This document shows, piece by piece, positions 1 through 8,046 of a stretch of 16,346 nt of DNA. Made by a program: the position numbers and the translations under genes. The notes beneath the pieces are model-generated. The model searched no databases. It was not told where the DNA came from and was given only the letters and a program-made list of their open reading frames with translations. Origin of the DNA: an uncultured Porphyromonadaceae bacterium. Lineage in GTDB: Bacteria; Bacteroidota; Bacteroidia; Bacteroidales; Muribaculaceae. Position 1 is the first letter of the stretch, and the number at the start of each line of letters is the position of its first letter. The stretch lies in NCBI GenBank assembly GCA_900551515.1, contig URWH01000020.1, forward strand, positions 1 through 16,346, in the 5' to 3' direction.

Positions 1-572
1 CACTCGGCGAGACCGAGCAACCGGCAGAGCCGAAATACAACATCAAGCGGATAGCTACTATCGGCGCCTTTGCACTGCTCGCCATCCTTGCCGTGTGGTG
101 GATCGCCGGGTTGATCTCCGGTTCGGGCGACAGCACTCCGGCCGCCGATTCGACAGCCGTAGCGGCACAGGCAGTGCAGAAGGGTGCCGCAGGTCCGGCG
201 GCACAGGCCGCACCGTCGGCCGACGAGCAGACCGATATCGACTACCTCAACTCCAATTCGGTGTGGGTGCGCTCCGAGCTTAAGACAGCCAAATATCAGG
301 CACTCTACGACGCCTTCACTCAGGGCGATATCGACGCCATAGCATCCAATGAATATTTCGCCGTGAAGGATCGCGCGAAAAACGACCGCGCCAACAAGCT
401 CATGAACAACCTCTGGAACGCGAAAGGCTCCATCCCCGGCAAGAAACATCCGGGCGTGCTCAAGAAGTTTGACTACAGCAAGGGGCTCGATCTCTACAAG
501 CTCAACAACGCCATCGCGGTGTATATGCCCAAAGAGGAAGAGTACAACAAAGCTCCGCGTCCCCGAATCTGA
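1..572 (+). CDS. C-terminal part of a single-pass membrane protein, unknown function (5' partial)
   Basis: The reading frame is open from base 3 and runs to a TGA at 570-572, giving 189 visible residues; the true start lies left of the window. A GTG at 93 falls inside the membrane segment and is not a credible start. Visible layout: a short charged, Pro/Glu-containing stretch, a hydrophobic segment at about visible residues 17-40 preceded by Lys-Arg (so the N-terminus is probably cytoplasmic), a Ser/Ala/Thr/Gln-rich linker of about 35 residues, then a compact charged domain of about 110 residues ending in a Pro-Arg-rich tail. The C-terminal domain, with its Asn, Trp, Tyr and Asp positions, is not recognised. 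A cytoplasmic domain (for example a kinase or zinc ribbon) could precede the membrane segment, but that part is missing and this is only a guess. The phosphatase gene follows after 72 bp. Confidence 0.75.
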   Translation, partial: LGETEQPAEPKYNIKRIATIGAFALLAILAVWWIAGLISGSGDSTPAADSTAVAAQAVQKGAAGPAAQAAPSADEQTDIDYLNSNSVWVRSELKTAKYQALYDAFTQGDIDAIASNEYFAVKDRAKNDRANKLMNNLWNAKGSIPGKKHPGVLKKFDYSKGLDLYKLNNAIAVYMPKEEEYNKAPRPRI

Positions 573-644
573 TTCCGCCCGGGTCGGGTCACGGCCGGCA
601 CCGTCCGTCGCTGACCGCGGGCCATCATCACACCACCACCGATT

Positions 645-1955
645 ATGAAGAAGATAATACTGTTTTCAGTCATCGCGGCCGCTTTCATTCCGGCAATATG
701 CCGGGGCGCCGAACCGACGGTTGAAAACCGCCGCACGGCAAGCAACTATTATGCCTATCCCTATCCGGAGCTCGAGTTACCGGCACTGACGGCCGCCCCC
801 GCAGGCTATGAGCCGTTTCATATCGAGCACTACGGGCGCCACGGAAGCCGCTGGCATATAGGGGAGTGGGTCTACCGTTCGCCCATCGACGAGCTTCGTT
901 CGGCCGAGCGCAACGGCAAGCTCACCGCGCGTGGCAAAGAGCTGCTCAGCCAGCTGCGTGAAATAGAGATGGCATCGCGGGGACGTGACGGCGAGCTGAC
1001 ACCGCTGGGTGCCGCTCAACACCGGGGCATAGCGCGCCGCATGACGGCCAACTTCCCCGAAGTGTTTGCCGGCGACGCATATATCCAGGCACGCTCAACG
1101 GACGTGGTGCGGTGTATCCTGTCGATGGACAATGAGATGCTCGAATTCCGCACATTCAATCCTGTCATTGATATCACCACCGACGCTTCGAAGCGCGACG
1201 TGCGCTATCTCAACTTCAGCGATAAAGCCGCCGACAGTATAGCCTGGGCCCGCAACGGGCTTCTGCAGCCGATCGAGGACGCCACCCCTATCGACTACAA
1301 TGCCTTCGCCCTGCAGCTTGTCGACGATCCGCAGTTTGTGGCCGATTCGGTAAATGCCCGCGGCCTGTTTGAAGCCATATTCCGCATCGCCGCCAACGCG
1401 CAGAGCCATTACGATCAGAAGGCTCCCTACGACCTCTTCACCGACAGCCAGCTCCACAATCAGTGGGTGCGCGACAATGCCGGATGGTTTCTCAGCTTCG
1501 GCAACACCGCCCACACCGGCGGCGCCGGACCTCAGCGGCAGCGCTATCTGATGCGCAACTGGATCGAGAGCGCCGACACGGCCGTGATGAGTCAGCGCCA
1601 CGGCGCCAACATGCGATTCGGCCACGAAGTGGTGGTGATGCCTATGGCCGTGCTGATGCAGCTCGACGACTGCGGCGACGAGATCAACGACCTCGCCACG
1701 CTCGAGAAGCGCTGGCACAACTACGACCTGCTGCCGATGGCGAGCAACATACAGATGATCTTCTACCGCCCCGCCGGCAAGGGCGCCTGCAAGCCCGACG
1801 ACGTGCTCGTCAAAGTGCTCTATAATGAAAAAGAGATGCGTCTGCCGGCCAAGCCGGTGTCGGGACCCTACTACCGCTGGACCGACGTCAGGCGCGTATG
1901 GCTCGACCGTATCGGCCCCGACGGCGGCATATTCCCCGACGAAAAACCGTATTGA
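645..1955 (+). CDS. Exported histidine-type (acid) phosphatase, MINPP/phytase-like
   Basis: This 436-residue protein belongs to branch 2 of the histidine phosphatase superfamily. Such enzymes hydrolyse phosphomonoesters, often inositol phosphates, through a phospho-histidine intermediate. Residues 1-21 form a signal peptide (Lys-Lys, hydrophobic core, likely cleavage near Gly21-Ala22), so it should act in the periplasm or outside the cell. The N-terminal catalytic motif is seen as RHGSRW at 65-70, with His66 the expected nucleophile. The likely proton-donor pair is His327-Glu328 in the segment MRFGHEVVVMP, where the classical family has HD or HAE. Length is normal for the family. ATG 645 is the only start that keeps the signal peptide; the leader is not Shine-Dalgarno-like. 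DUF4254 follows 34 bp downstream. Phytate or another sugar phosphate is a plausible substrate, but the sequence does not decide this. Confidence 0.88.
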   Translation: MKKIILFSVIAAAFIPAICRGAEPTVENRRTASNYYAYPYPELELPALTAAPAGYEPFHIEHYGRHGSRWHIGEWVYRSPIDELRSAERNGKLTARGKELLSQLREIEMASRGRDGELTPLGAAQHRGIARRMTANFPEVFAGDAYIQARSTDVVRCILSMDNEMLEFRTFNPVIDITTDASKRDVRYLNFSDKAADSIAWARNGLLQPIEDATPIDYNAFALQLVDDPQFVADSVNARGLFEAIFRIAANAQSHYDQKAPYDLFTDSQLHNQWVRDNAGWFLSFGNTAHTGGAGPQRQRYLMRNWIESADTAVMSQRHGANMRFGHEVVVMPMAVLMQLDDCGDEINDLATLEKRWHNYDLLPMASNIQMIFYRPAGKGACKPDDVLVKVLYNEKEMRLPAKPVSGPYYRWTDVRRVWLDRIGPDGGIFPDEKPY

Positions 1956-1989
1956 ACAGATATAAAAAACCCCCAAAACGATATAAATC

Positions 1990-2607
1990 ATGAAGATAGC
2001 CGATAAATGCTACGGAATATTCCGCCAGGCCACCGAACAGTATCACGTGACCGACGATGTTGACGCCGTGATCGCCAATCCCTATCCCGAAGGCTCGCTT
2101 GAGCACACGCTTTTTGCCAAAAATATGGTAGATGCCGTGCAGTGGCATCTCGAAGATATCATCCGCGACCCCGAAATAGATCCCGTTGCCGCCCTGGCCC
2201 TCAAGCGCCGCATCGACCGGTCGAATCAGGTGCGCACCGATATGGTGGAGCAGCTCGACTCCTATTTCCTTGACAAATATGCCACGGGGATGGTGCTTCC
2301 TGATGCCACCATCAACACCGAGAGCCCGGCATGGGCGCTCGACCGCCTGTCGATTCTGGCCCTCAAGATCTACCACATGGAGGCTGAAACAGCGCGCACC
2401 GACGCCGACGAAGCCCACATATCCCGCTGCGCCGCCAAGCTGGGCGTGCTCCGCGAGCAGCTCACCGACCTGACGACGGCCGTCAACCAGCTCATCGACG
2501 ATATCGAGGCGGGCCGCAAATACATGAAGGTCTACCGTCAGATGAAGATGTACAACGATCCCGCCACCAATCCGGTGCTGTATGCCGCCGGCAAGAGCGG
2601 AAAGTGA
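1990..2607 (+). CDS. DUF4254 domain-containing protein
   Basis: This 205-residue soluble protein has no signal peptide or membrane segment. It matches my memory of the Bacteroidetes DUF4254 family closely: a DYHITDxVD-like segment near residue 18, an NPYPExSLEH box near 30-39, a VQWHxEDIIRDPxIDP stretch near 50-65, and an [18 protein letters not shown] box. Function is unknown; in other Bacteroidetes the family often sits next to LPS/glycan genes, including glycosyltransferases, and here a flippase and a glycosyltransferase lie within 5 kb. The protein is predicted to be largely alpha-helical. Its TGA (2605-2607) overlaps a possible GTG start of the next frame, but ruvB more likely starts 23 bp downstream. 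Probably co-transcribed with the phosphatase and ruvB. Confidence 0.85.
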   Translation: MKIADKCYGIFRQATEQYHVTDDVDAVIANPYPEGSLEHTLFAKNMVDAVQWHLEDIIRDPEIDPVAALALKRRIDRSNQVRTDMVEQLDSYFLDKYATGMVLPDATINTESPAWALDRLSILALKIYHMEAETARTDADEAHISRCAAKLGVLREQLTDLTTAVNQLIDDIEAGRKYMKVYRQMKMYNDPATNPVLYAAGKSGK

Positions 2608-2630
2608 ATCCCCGAAACAGTCATCATCCG

Positions 2631-3665
2631 ATGAGCGATCAATTCGACATACGTCAGGCACAGGAAGGCATCGAGATGCCCGACCGTGAGCGCGAGATAG
2701 AAAAAGCGCTGCGGCCGTCGCAGTTTGATGCGTTCAGCGGTCAGGAGAAGGTGGTGGAAAACCTCAAGGTTTTCGTCACCGCCGCCCGGATGCGCGGCGA
2801 GGCCCTCGACCACATACTGCTCTTCGGTCCTCCCGGCCTGGGCAAGACAACGCTTTCGGGCATCATAGCCAACGAGCTCGGCGTGGGATTTAAAGTGACC
2901 TCAGGCCCTGTGCTCGACAAGCCGGGCGATCTGGCCGGCATCCTCACGTCGCTCGAGAGAAACGACGTGCTGTTCATCGACGAGATCCACCGCCTGAGCC
3001 CCGTTGTGGAGGAATATCTCTACTCGGCAATGGAGGACTACCGCATCGACATCATGATCGACAAAGGCCCCGGGGCGCGCAGCGTGCAGCTCTCGCTGTC
3101 GCCGTTCACGCTTGTAGGCGCCACCACGCGCAGCGGCCTGCTGACGTCGCCTCTTCGCGCGCGTTTCGGCATCAACTGCCATCTGGAATACTACGATCAC
3201 GAAGTGCTCGAACGCATCATCCTCCGGTCGGCCGGCCTTCTCAACGTGAAATGCACCGGCGAGGCTGCCCACGAGATAGCCCTGCGCAGCCGCGGGACGC
3301 CCCGTATAGCCAACGCCCTTCTGCGCCGCGTGCGCGACTTCGCGCAGGTGAAAGGCAACGGCGTGATCGAGCCCGAAATAGCCCGCTATGCCCTCGAAGC
3401 CCTCAACATCGACCGCTACGGACTCGATGAAATAGACAATAAAATTCTCACAACGATTATAACCAAATTCAAAGGCGGCCCCGTCGGGCTCGGAACCATA
3501 GCGACAGCTCTCGGCGAGGATCCCGGCACTATTGAGGAGGTCTACGAACCCTATCTTATAAAAGAAGGATTCATCAAGCGCACGCCGCGCGGACGCGAAG
3601 TTACAGAGCTGGCCTATGTGCATCTCGGGCATCAGCGCTCCGCCGACACCCCTTCGCTGTTCTGA
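2631..3665 (+). CDS. ruvB: Holliday junction branch migration ATPase RuvB
   Basis: This is RuvB, the hexameric AAA+ motor that, with RuvA, drives branch migration of Holliday junctions in recombinational repair. From ATG 2631 it is 344 residues, the usual length. Seen directly: Walker A GPPGLGKT at 66-73, Walker B with Asp117-Glu118 (FIDEIHR), sensor-1 ATTR at 164-167, an arginine-finger region RARFG near 176-180, and the C-terminal winged-helix segment ([34 protein letters not shown]). The frame can be extended nine codons upstream to a GTG at 2604 overlapping the DUF4254 stop, but MSDQFDIR is the usual beginning in Bacteroidetes, so ATG 2631 is preferred. The flippase starts 37 bp after the stop. 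Cytoplasmic housekeeping gene; no ruvA or ruvC is present in this window. Confidence 0.97.
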   Translation: MSDQFDIRQAQEGIEMPDREREIEKALRPSQFDAFSGQEKVVENLKVFVTAARMRGEALDHILLFGPPGLGKTTLSGIIANELGVGFKVTSGPVLDKPGDLAGILTSLERNDVLFIDEIHRLSPVVEEYLYSAMEDYRIDIMIDKGPGARSVQLSLSPFTLVGATTRSGLLTSPLRARFGINCHLEYYDHEVLERIILRSAGLLNVKCTGEAAHEIALRSRGTPRIANALLRRVRDFAQVKGNGVIEPEIARYALEALNIDRYGLDEIDNKILTTIITKFKGGPVGLGTIATALGEDPGTIEEVYEPYLIKEGFIKRTPRGREVTELAYVHLGHQRSADTPSLF

Positions 3666-3702
3666 GCCCCCTCCGGTTCCGGCGCCAAAGCCGTCATATG
3701 AT

Positions 3703-5214
3703 ATGAGTGAAGTGAAATCACTGGCCAAGGATACGGCCATCTACGGAATGAGCAGCATAATAGGACGCTTTCTCAACTGGTGTCTGGTGCCGCTCTACAC
3801 CATCATGTTTCCCCCGGCCGAATACGGTCTGGTGACATTTGTGTATTCCATCGTGGCTCTCGCTCTGATCATTCTGACCTACGGAATGGAGACGGGCTTC
3901 TTCCGCTTTGCCAATCATGAGCGCTACAGCGATCCGATGGAGGTGTATTCTACATCGCTCACGTCGCTGGCCGTCAGCTCGACGGCGTTTTTCGTGCTGC
4001 TGTGCGTGTTCATCACGCCCGTGAGCCGGATGATGGAATGCGAGGGGCGTCCGTCGTTCGTGCTGCTGATGGGCGCTGCCGTGGCGCTCGACGCCTTCAC
4101 CGCCATCCCCTTCAGTTATCTGCGTTTCCGTCACCGCGCCATGCGCTTCGCTCTGCTGCGTATAGTCAATATCGCGCTCAACATCGCGCTCAACCTCTTT
4201 TTCATCCTCCTCTGCCCGTGGCTGTGGCGCGTGTGCCCGGGCACGATCAGCTGGTTCTACGACCCGACGTTCGGCGTGGGCTACATATTCCTGGCCAACT
4301 TCATCACCTCGCTGCTCAATCTGGTGCTGCTCATGCCCGAGCTGCGCGGCTTCAAATGGAAATTCAACACCAAGCTGTGGCGCGAAATGCTCATCTACAG
4401 CTATCCTCTGCTGATTCTCGGCGTGGCGGGCATCATGAACCAGACAATCGACAAGATCATGCTGCCGTCGTTGGTGGCCGACAAGTCCACCGCCATGCAG
4501 CAGCTCGGCATCTACGGCGCCAACTATAAGATAGCCATCGTGATGGTGATGTTCATCCAGGCATTCCGCTTCGCCTATGAGCCGTTTATTTTCGCTCAGA
4601 GCAAAGAGCGCGGCGAGGACCGCCTGCAGAGCTACCGCGACGCCATGAAATGGTTTGTGATCTTCTCGATGATCATATTCATGGGCGTGATGTTTTATCT
4701 CGACGTGCTGCGCTATTTCATCTCTCCCAAATATTTCAGCGGCCTGAAAGTGGTGCCGATCATCATGATAGCCGAATTTTTCTTCGGCGTGTTCTTCAAC
4801 CTCTCGCTGTGGTACAAGCTGACGGACCGCACCTACTGGGGTGCCTACTTCTCGCTGTTTGGCCTCGCTGTCACCATACTCTTCAACCTGCTTCTCGTGC
4901 CGGTGTGGGGCTATATGGGGTGCGCCGTTGCCGCACTGATATGCTACACTCTGATGATGGTGGCCTCCTACGCCGTGGGTCGCGTGAAATATCCTATCGG
5001 CTACAATGTGCCGCGTCTGCTGCTCTATTTCTTCCTCGCCCTGGGGCTCTACGGGCTGTCGCTGGTCATAGCCACCGACAGCAGCATACTCAATATGAGC
5101 GTGCGCACGGTGATGCTTGCGGCTTATATTTTCGTGGTGCTGAAAGTTGAAAAAATGAACATTTCCCAACTTTTGCCGCTTAATAAAATATTGGGCTTTG
5201 CAAAGCATAAATGA
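3703..5214 (+). CDS. Wzx-like polysaccharide/lipid-linked oligosaccharide flippase
   Basis: This 503-residue integral membrane protein of the MOP superfamily (polysaccharide biosynthesis/RfbX-like) is expected to flip undecaprenyl-linked glycan units across the inner membrane. It is hydrophobic almost throughout, with about 12-14 membrane segments; the first amphipathic helix and KDTAIYGMSSIIGRFLNW are typical of the family N-terminus, and the second half (PLLILGVAGIMNQTIDKIML) is typical of the second bundle. The frame can be read upstream to an ATG at 3616 inside ruvB, but that would add a Pro-rich non-family extension; ATG 3703 (MSEVKSL) gives the canonical start, 37 bp after ruvB. Close homologues sit next to ruvB in other Bacteroidales as far as I recall. 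The exact glycan (LPS O-unit, capsule or glycoprotein glycan) cannot be told. Confidence 0.9.
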   Translation: MSEVKSLAKDTAIYGMSSIIGRFLNWCLVPLYTIMFPPAEYGLVTFVYSIVALALIILTYGMETGFFRFANHERYSDPMEVYSTSLTSLAVSSTAFFVLLCVFITPVSRMMECEGRPSFVLLMGAAVALDAFTAIPFSYLRFRHRAMRFALLRIVNIALNIALNLFFILLCPWLWRVCPGTISWFYDPTFGVGYIFLANFITSLLNLVLLMPELRGFKWKFNTKLWREMLIYSYPLLILGVAGIMNQTIDKIMLPSLVADKSTAMQQLGIYGANYKIAIVMVMFIQAFRFAYEPFIFAQSKERGEDRLQSYRDAMKWFVIFSMIIFMGVMFYLDVLRYFISPKYFSGLKVVPIIMIAEFFFGVFFNLSLWYKLTDRTYWGAYFSLFGLAVTILFNLLLVPVWGYMGCAVAALICYTLMMVASYAVGRVKYPIGYNVPRLLLYFFLALGLYGLSLVIATDSSILNMSVRTVMLAAYIFVVLKVEKMNISQLLPLNKILGFAKHK

Positions 5215-5251
5215 CATAGCGCAAGACGACAATGCCGCAACAACTACTGTA

Positions 5252-6634
5252 ATGAAAATGAAACTGACCAATCGACTGACCAATTTCATCGTGAACTATT
5301 TCACGATGAGCAGTCAGCTTGTGCCGCAGGCCGATGCCGAGAAGTCGATCCGAGAAGATGTGTCGTTTCACGGCACCAATATCCTCATCCTCATCCTCGC
5401 CATCCTCATAGCCTCGCTCGGCCTCAACACCAACTCCACCGCCGTGATCATCGGCGCCATGCTCATCTCGCCGCTCATGGGTCCTATCATCGGCATAGGT
5501 CTGGGCGTGGGAATCCACGATTTCGATCTGATCAAGCGGGCGCTGCGCAATCTGTTGATGGCGGCCGGATTTTCTGTGCTCGCCTCCACGGTCTATTTCC
5601 TCATATCGCCCGTGAGCGAAGGCCACAGCGAACTCCTTGCGCGCACCTCGCCGACCATCTACGACGTGCTCATCGGCTTCGTGGGCGGCGGCGCCGGCAT
5701 CCTCGCCATCGGGAGCCGCAGCAAGGGCAATGTGATACCCGGTGTGGCCATAGCCACCGCCCTCATGCCCCCGCTCTGCACGGCAGGCTACGGACTGGCC
5801 ACATGGCAGCTCAACTATTTCTTCGGCGCTTTCTATCTGTTTCTCATCAACTCGATCTACATTGCCTTCGCTACATTCATCGGGTGCAAGCTGCTTGGAT
5901 ACAAGGGTGCCGACATCATCGACAACAAGCGTGCCCAGCGCGTGCGGCGCATTGTCTATACGCTTGCCGTGCTGACGATGCTCCCAAGCATCTGGCTCAC
6001 ATATGCCATGCTGCGCGACAACAAGTTTCAGATGCAGGCCGGCGATTTTGTGGCTCACGAATGTATTTTCCCCGAGACACAGGTGGTTTCCGACAAAGCC
6101 TACACCGACAAGGGCCAGCGCTACATATCGATAACGCTCATCGGGCGCCCGCTGCCTCTCGACTCGCTTGAGGCGGCTCTCGAATCGAAGCTCAAATTCT
6201 ACAATCTGGAGGGCACGCGACTGCGCATAGTGCAGGGGAGCCTCGCATCCTCGGGCAATACGGCGCCGACGTCGTCGGAAGATGCCAAGGTCATATACCA
6301 GACAGCGCAGTCGACGATCATGGCGCAGCAACAGCAGATCGATTCGCTGCGTGCCGTGCTCAAGCTCTCGGACTCTAACGACGGCCTGCTCGTGGCGCCT
6401 GGGCTCAACATAGTGTTCCCCGCCGTGGTCGACATCTCGGTGAGCCGCAGTCTGTTTACGGAAGTTAACACCGGCACTATCGACACCGTCAACGTGGCGC
6501 TGGTGCATTTTTCGCGCAACATCCCGGGCGAAGAGCGCGAAAAGCTGAAAGAGTATCTTGAGGCCCGGCTCAAACTGAAAGATATAGAAATCGTTGCCGT
6601 ACCGGCAATAAAAAATGAAAGAAAGAATGAGTGA
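5252..6634 (+). CDS. DUF389 (TIGR00341-type) multi-pass membrane protein
   Basis: This is a 460-residue inner-membrane protein of the DUF389 family, whose biochemical role is not established. Seen: a cytoplasmic N-terminus of about 40 residues, then about seven membrane segments (roughly 43-58, 63-88, 103-118, 138-155, 163-183, 187-212, 234-253). The family signature NSTAVIIGAMLISPLMGPI is at 61-79 and a second conserved block GNVIPGVAIATALMPPLCTAG at about 159-179. The C-terminal 200 residues are a soluble, probably periplasmic, region with a Gln-rich helical stretch (AQQQQIDSLRAVL) and an alpha/beta domain. A TTG start at 5198 is possible but overlaps the flippase stop; ATG 5252 with an A-rich leader is preferred (a second ATG lies at 5258). 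The last bases overlap the glycosyltransferase start, indicating translational coupling. Confidence 0.88.
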   Translation: MKMKLTNRLTNFIVNYFTMSSQLVPQADAEKSIREDVSFHGTNILILILAILIASLGLNTNSTAVIIGAMLISPLMGPIIGIGLGVGIHDFDLIKRALRNLLMAAGFSVLASTVYFLISPVSEGHSELLARTSPTIYDVLIGFVGGGAGILAIGSRSKGNVIPGVAIATALMPPLCTAGYGLATWQLNYFFGAFYLFLINSIYIAFATFIGCKLLGYKGADIIDNKRAQRVRRIVYTLAVLTMLPSIWLTYAMLRDNKFQMQAGDFVAHECIFPETQVVSDKAYTDKGQRYISITLIGRPLPLDSLEAALESKLKFYNLEGTRLRIVQGSLASSGNTAPTSSEDAKVIYQTAQSTIMAQQQQIDSLRAVLKLSDSNDGLLVAPGLNIVFPAVVDISVSRSLFTEVNTGTIDTVNVALVHFSRNIPGEEREKLKEYLEARLKLKDIEIVAVPAIKNERKNE

Positions 6635-7937
6635 CACTTCCGTGGGCGCCGGCAAAGAGGCTGACAGCCGGCACCGGCCTCTCCGCATAGTATTCCTGAG
6701 CCACAGTGACAATCTCGGCGGTGCCGCTGTCGTGACGCGCCGGCTCATGCATGCGCTGCGCAACGAAGGCGTCGATGCCAGGATGATCGTGTTCAACAAA
6801 CTGAGCGACGACGAAGCCGTCATACCCGTAGGCGCTGGCCGTTTCCGCCGCGGATGGTCGTTTCTGACCGAACGTGCGCGGATAGCCCTGGCCAACGGAT
6901 TCTCGCGCGAGAATCTCTTCAAGGTGTCGACGGCGTCATCGGGCCTGGATCCCGTAGATAAAAAATGGATCCGCGATGCCGACGTCATCGTGCTCACCTG
7001 GATCAATCAGGGATTGCTTTCGCTTTCCGGCATCCGGAGCCTCGGACTCCGCGGCAAGCCGCTTGTGTGGATCATGCACGATATGTGGAATCTCACGGGC
7101 ATCTGTCATCACGCCTACGACTGCCGTCGCTACACCGTCGCGTGCGGCGCGTGCCCTCTGCTCAAGGGTGAAGGAGACAACGACCTGTCGGCCACGGTGT
7201 GGCGTCGCAAAAAGAAGCTCTACGACACCGTGCCCATCAAATTCGTGGCCGTGAGCCACTGGCTCGCCGACCGCGCACGCGAAAGCTCGCTGCTGCGCGA
7301 CCGCGACGTGTGCGTGATTCCGAATGCTTTCCCCGTCGACTCGTTCAAGACAGAGCCTTCGATCAAATTCTCGTATATCCCCGACGGCTACAAGGTGATA
7401 CTCATGGGCGCCGCGCGTCTCGACGATCCCATCAAGGGTCTCAATCTCGCCGTCGAAGCCCTGAATGATCTGTTTGACAATCATCCCGAGGCGGCCCGAA
7501 ACACGATTATGGTGTTTTTCGGGCAGATACGCGATGAAAACGCGCTGGCCGATCTGCGCTTTCCGCATATGGCGCTGGGACGCATCAACGACGCCCGGAT
7601 GCTTCGCGAAATCTATGCTCGTGCCTCGGTGGTGCTCTCAACATCGCACTACGAAACCCTCCCCGGCACGCTGATCGAAGGACAGGCGGCAGGCTGTCTG
7701 CCCGTCACGTTCGGCCATGGCGGCCAGGACGACATCGTGGACCACAAGGTCAACGGCTACATAGCGCGCTATCCCGATACGGCCGACGTGGTAGAAGGCC
7801 TCCTCTGGGCTCTTGAACAGACGCCCGACCGCCAGGCGCTTCACGAGCATGTGCGCGAGCGTTTCTCTTCCCGGGCCATAGCCAACAGGTTTATCACTCT
7901 CTTCGAAGATCTTGTCGGCGGAGCCTCGCGCGACTGA
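6615..7937 (+). CDS. GT4-type glycosyltransferase (WcaC-like)
   Basis: This 440-residue GT-B fold glycosyltransferase is likely a retaining GT4 enzyme adding a sugar to an envelope glycan at the cytoplasmic face of the inner membrane. Seen: the N-terminal Rossmann opening LRIVFLSHSDNLGGAAVVTRR with the glycine-rich acceptor loop; a Cys-rich HDMW box (His155, Cys164, Cys170, Cys177, Cys180) as in colanic-acid WcaC-like enzymes; a VIPNAFPVDSF segment opening the C-terminal domain; and the donor-binding EX7E motif as Glu347 and Glu355 (ETLPGTLIE). It overlaps the DUF389 gene by 20 bp from ATG 6615; ATG 6627 is an equally plausible start, with an 8-bp overlap. With the flippase and DUF4254 it suggests a small glycan-assembly module. 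Sugar donor and acceptor are unknown. Confidence 0.9.
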   Translation: MKERMSDTSVGAGKEADSRHRPLRIVFLSHSDNLGGAAVVTRRLMHALRNEGVDARMIVFNKLSDDEAVIPVGAGRFRRGWSFLTERARIALANGFSRENLFKVSTASSGLDPVDKKWIRDADVIVLTWINQGLLSLSGIRSLGLRGKPLVWIMHDMWNLTGICHHAYDCRRYTVACGACPLLKGEGDNDLSATVWRRKKKLYDTVPIKFVAVSHWLADRARESSLLRDRDVCVIPNAFPVDSFKTEPSIKFSYIPDGYKVILMGAARLDDPIKGLNLAVEALNDLFDNHPEAARNTIMVFFGQIRDENALADLRFPHMALGRINDARMLREIYARASVVLSTSHYETLPGTLIEGQAAGCLPVTFGHGGQDDIVDHKVNGYIARYPDTADVVEGLLWALEQTPDRQALHEHVRERFSSRAIANRFITLFEDLVGGASRD

Positions 7938-7960
7938 AACAGATGCGCTAAAAGCTTCTG

Positions 7961-7974
7961 AATCCGCCCGGATT
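7961..7974. repeat. Short perfect inverted repeat in the argS promoter region
   Basis: AATCCG and CGGATT are separated by two bases, forming a nearly continuous 14-base palindrome. It overlaps the putative -33 TTG (7973-7975) of argS and sits 24 bp after the glycosyltransferase stop. It could be an operator or a weak end-of-operon hairpin; it may also be chance. Confidence 0.3.
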
Positions 7975-8005
7975 GCAGCCGTTACAAAAAAAAGTTGTAA
8001 TTTTG
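7973..8005 (+). promoter_or_regulatory. Bacteroidetes-type promoter for argS
   Basis: The -7 element TAATTTTG (7998-8005) matches the Bacteroidetes consensus TAnnTTTG exactly. A TTG at 7973-7975, 22 bp upstream, is a possible -33 element. The distance from the -7 element to the argS ATG at 8047 is about 40 bp, leaving a short AT-rich leader without a Shine-Dalgarno sequence, as is normal for this phylum. Confidence 0.75.
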
Positions 8006-8046
8006 CAGTCCTCTGATATCAATTCATAAAAACAAAGAATACTGCT

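Noticed and set aside
1095..1991. Open frame on the minus strand opposite the phosphatase gene
   Set aside because: His-rich shadow translation over a gene with a clear signal peptide and catalytic motifs.
2604..2630. GTG start for ruvB overlapping the DUF4254 stop
   Set aside because: The added nine residues are not part of the family N-terminus, while ATG 2631 gives the typical beginning.
3718..5289. Long open frame on the minus strand opposite the flippase gene
   Set aside because: The translation is rich in His, Gln, Glu and Arg with no family resemblance, and mirrors the codon bias of the clearly real + strand gene; an artefact of high GC.
5180..7006. Long open frame on the minus strand opposite the DUF389 and glycosyltransferase genes
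   Set aside because: Low-complexity His/Arg/Asp-rich translation, spanning two well-supported genes, with no promoter or recognisable domain.
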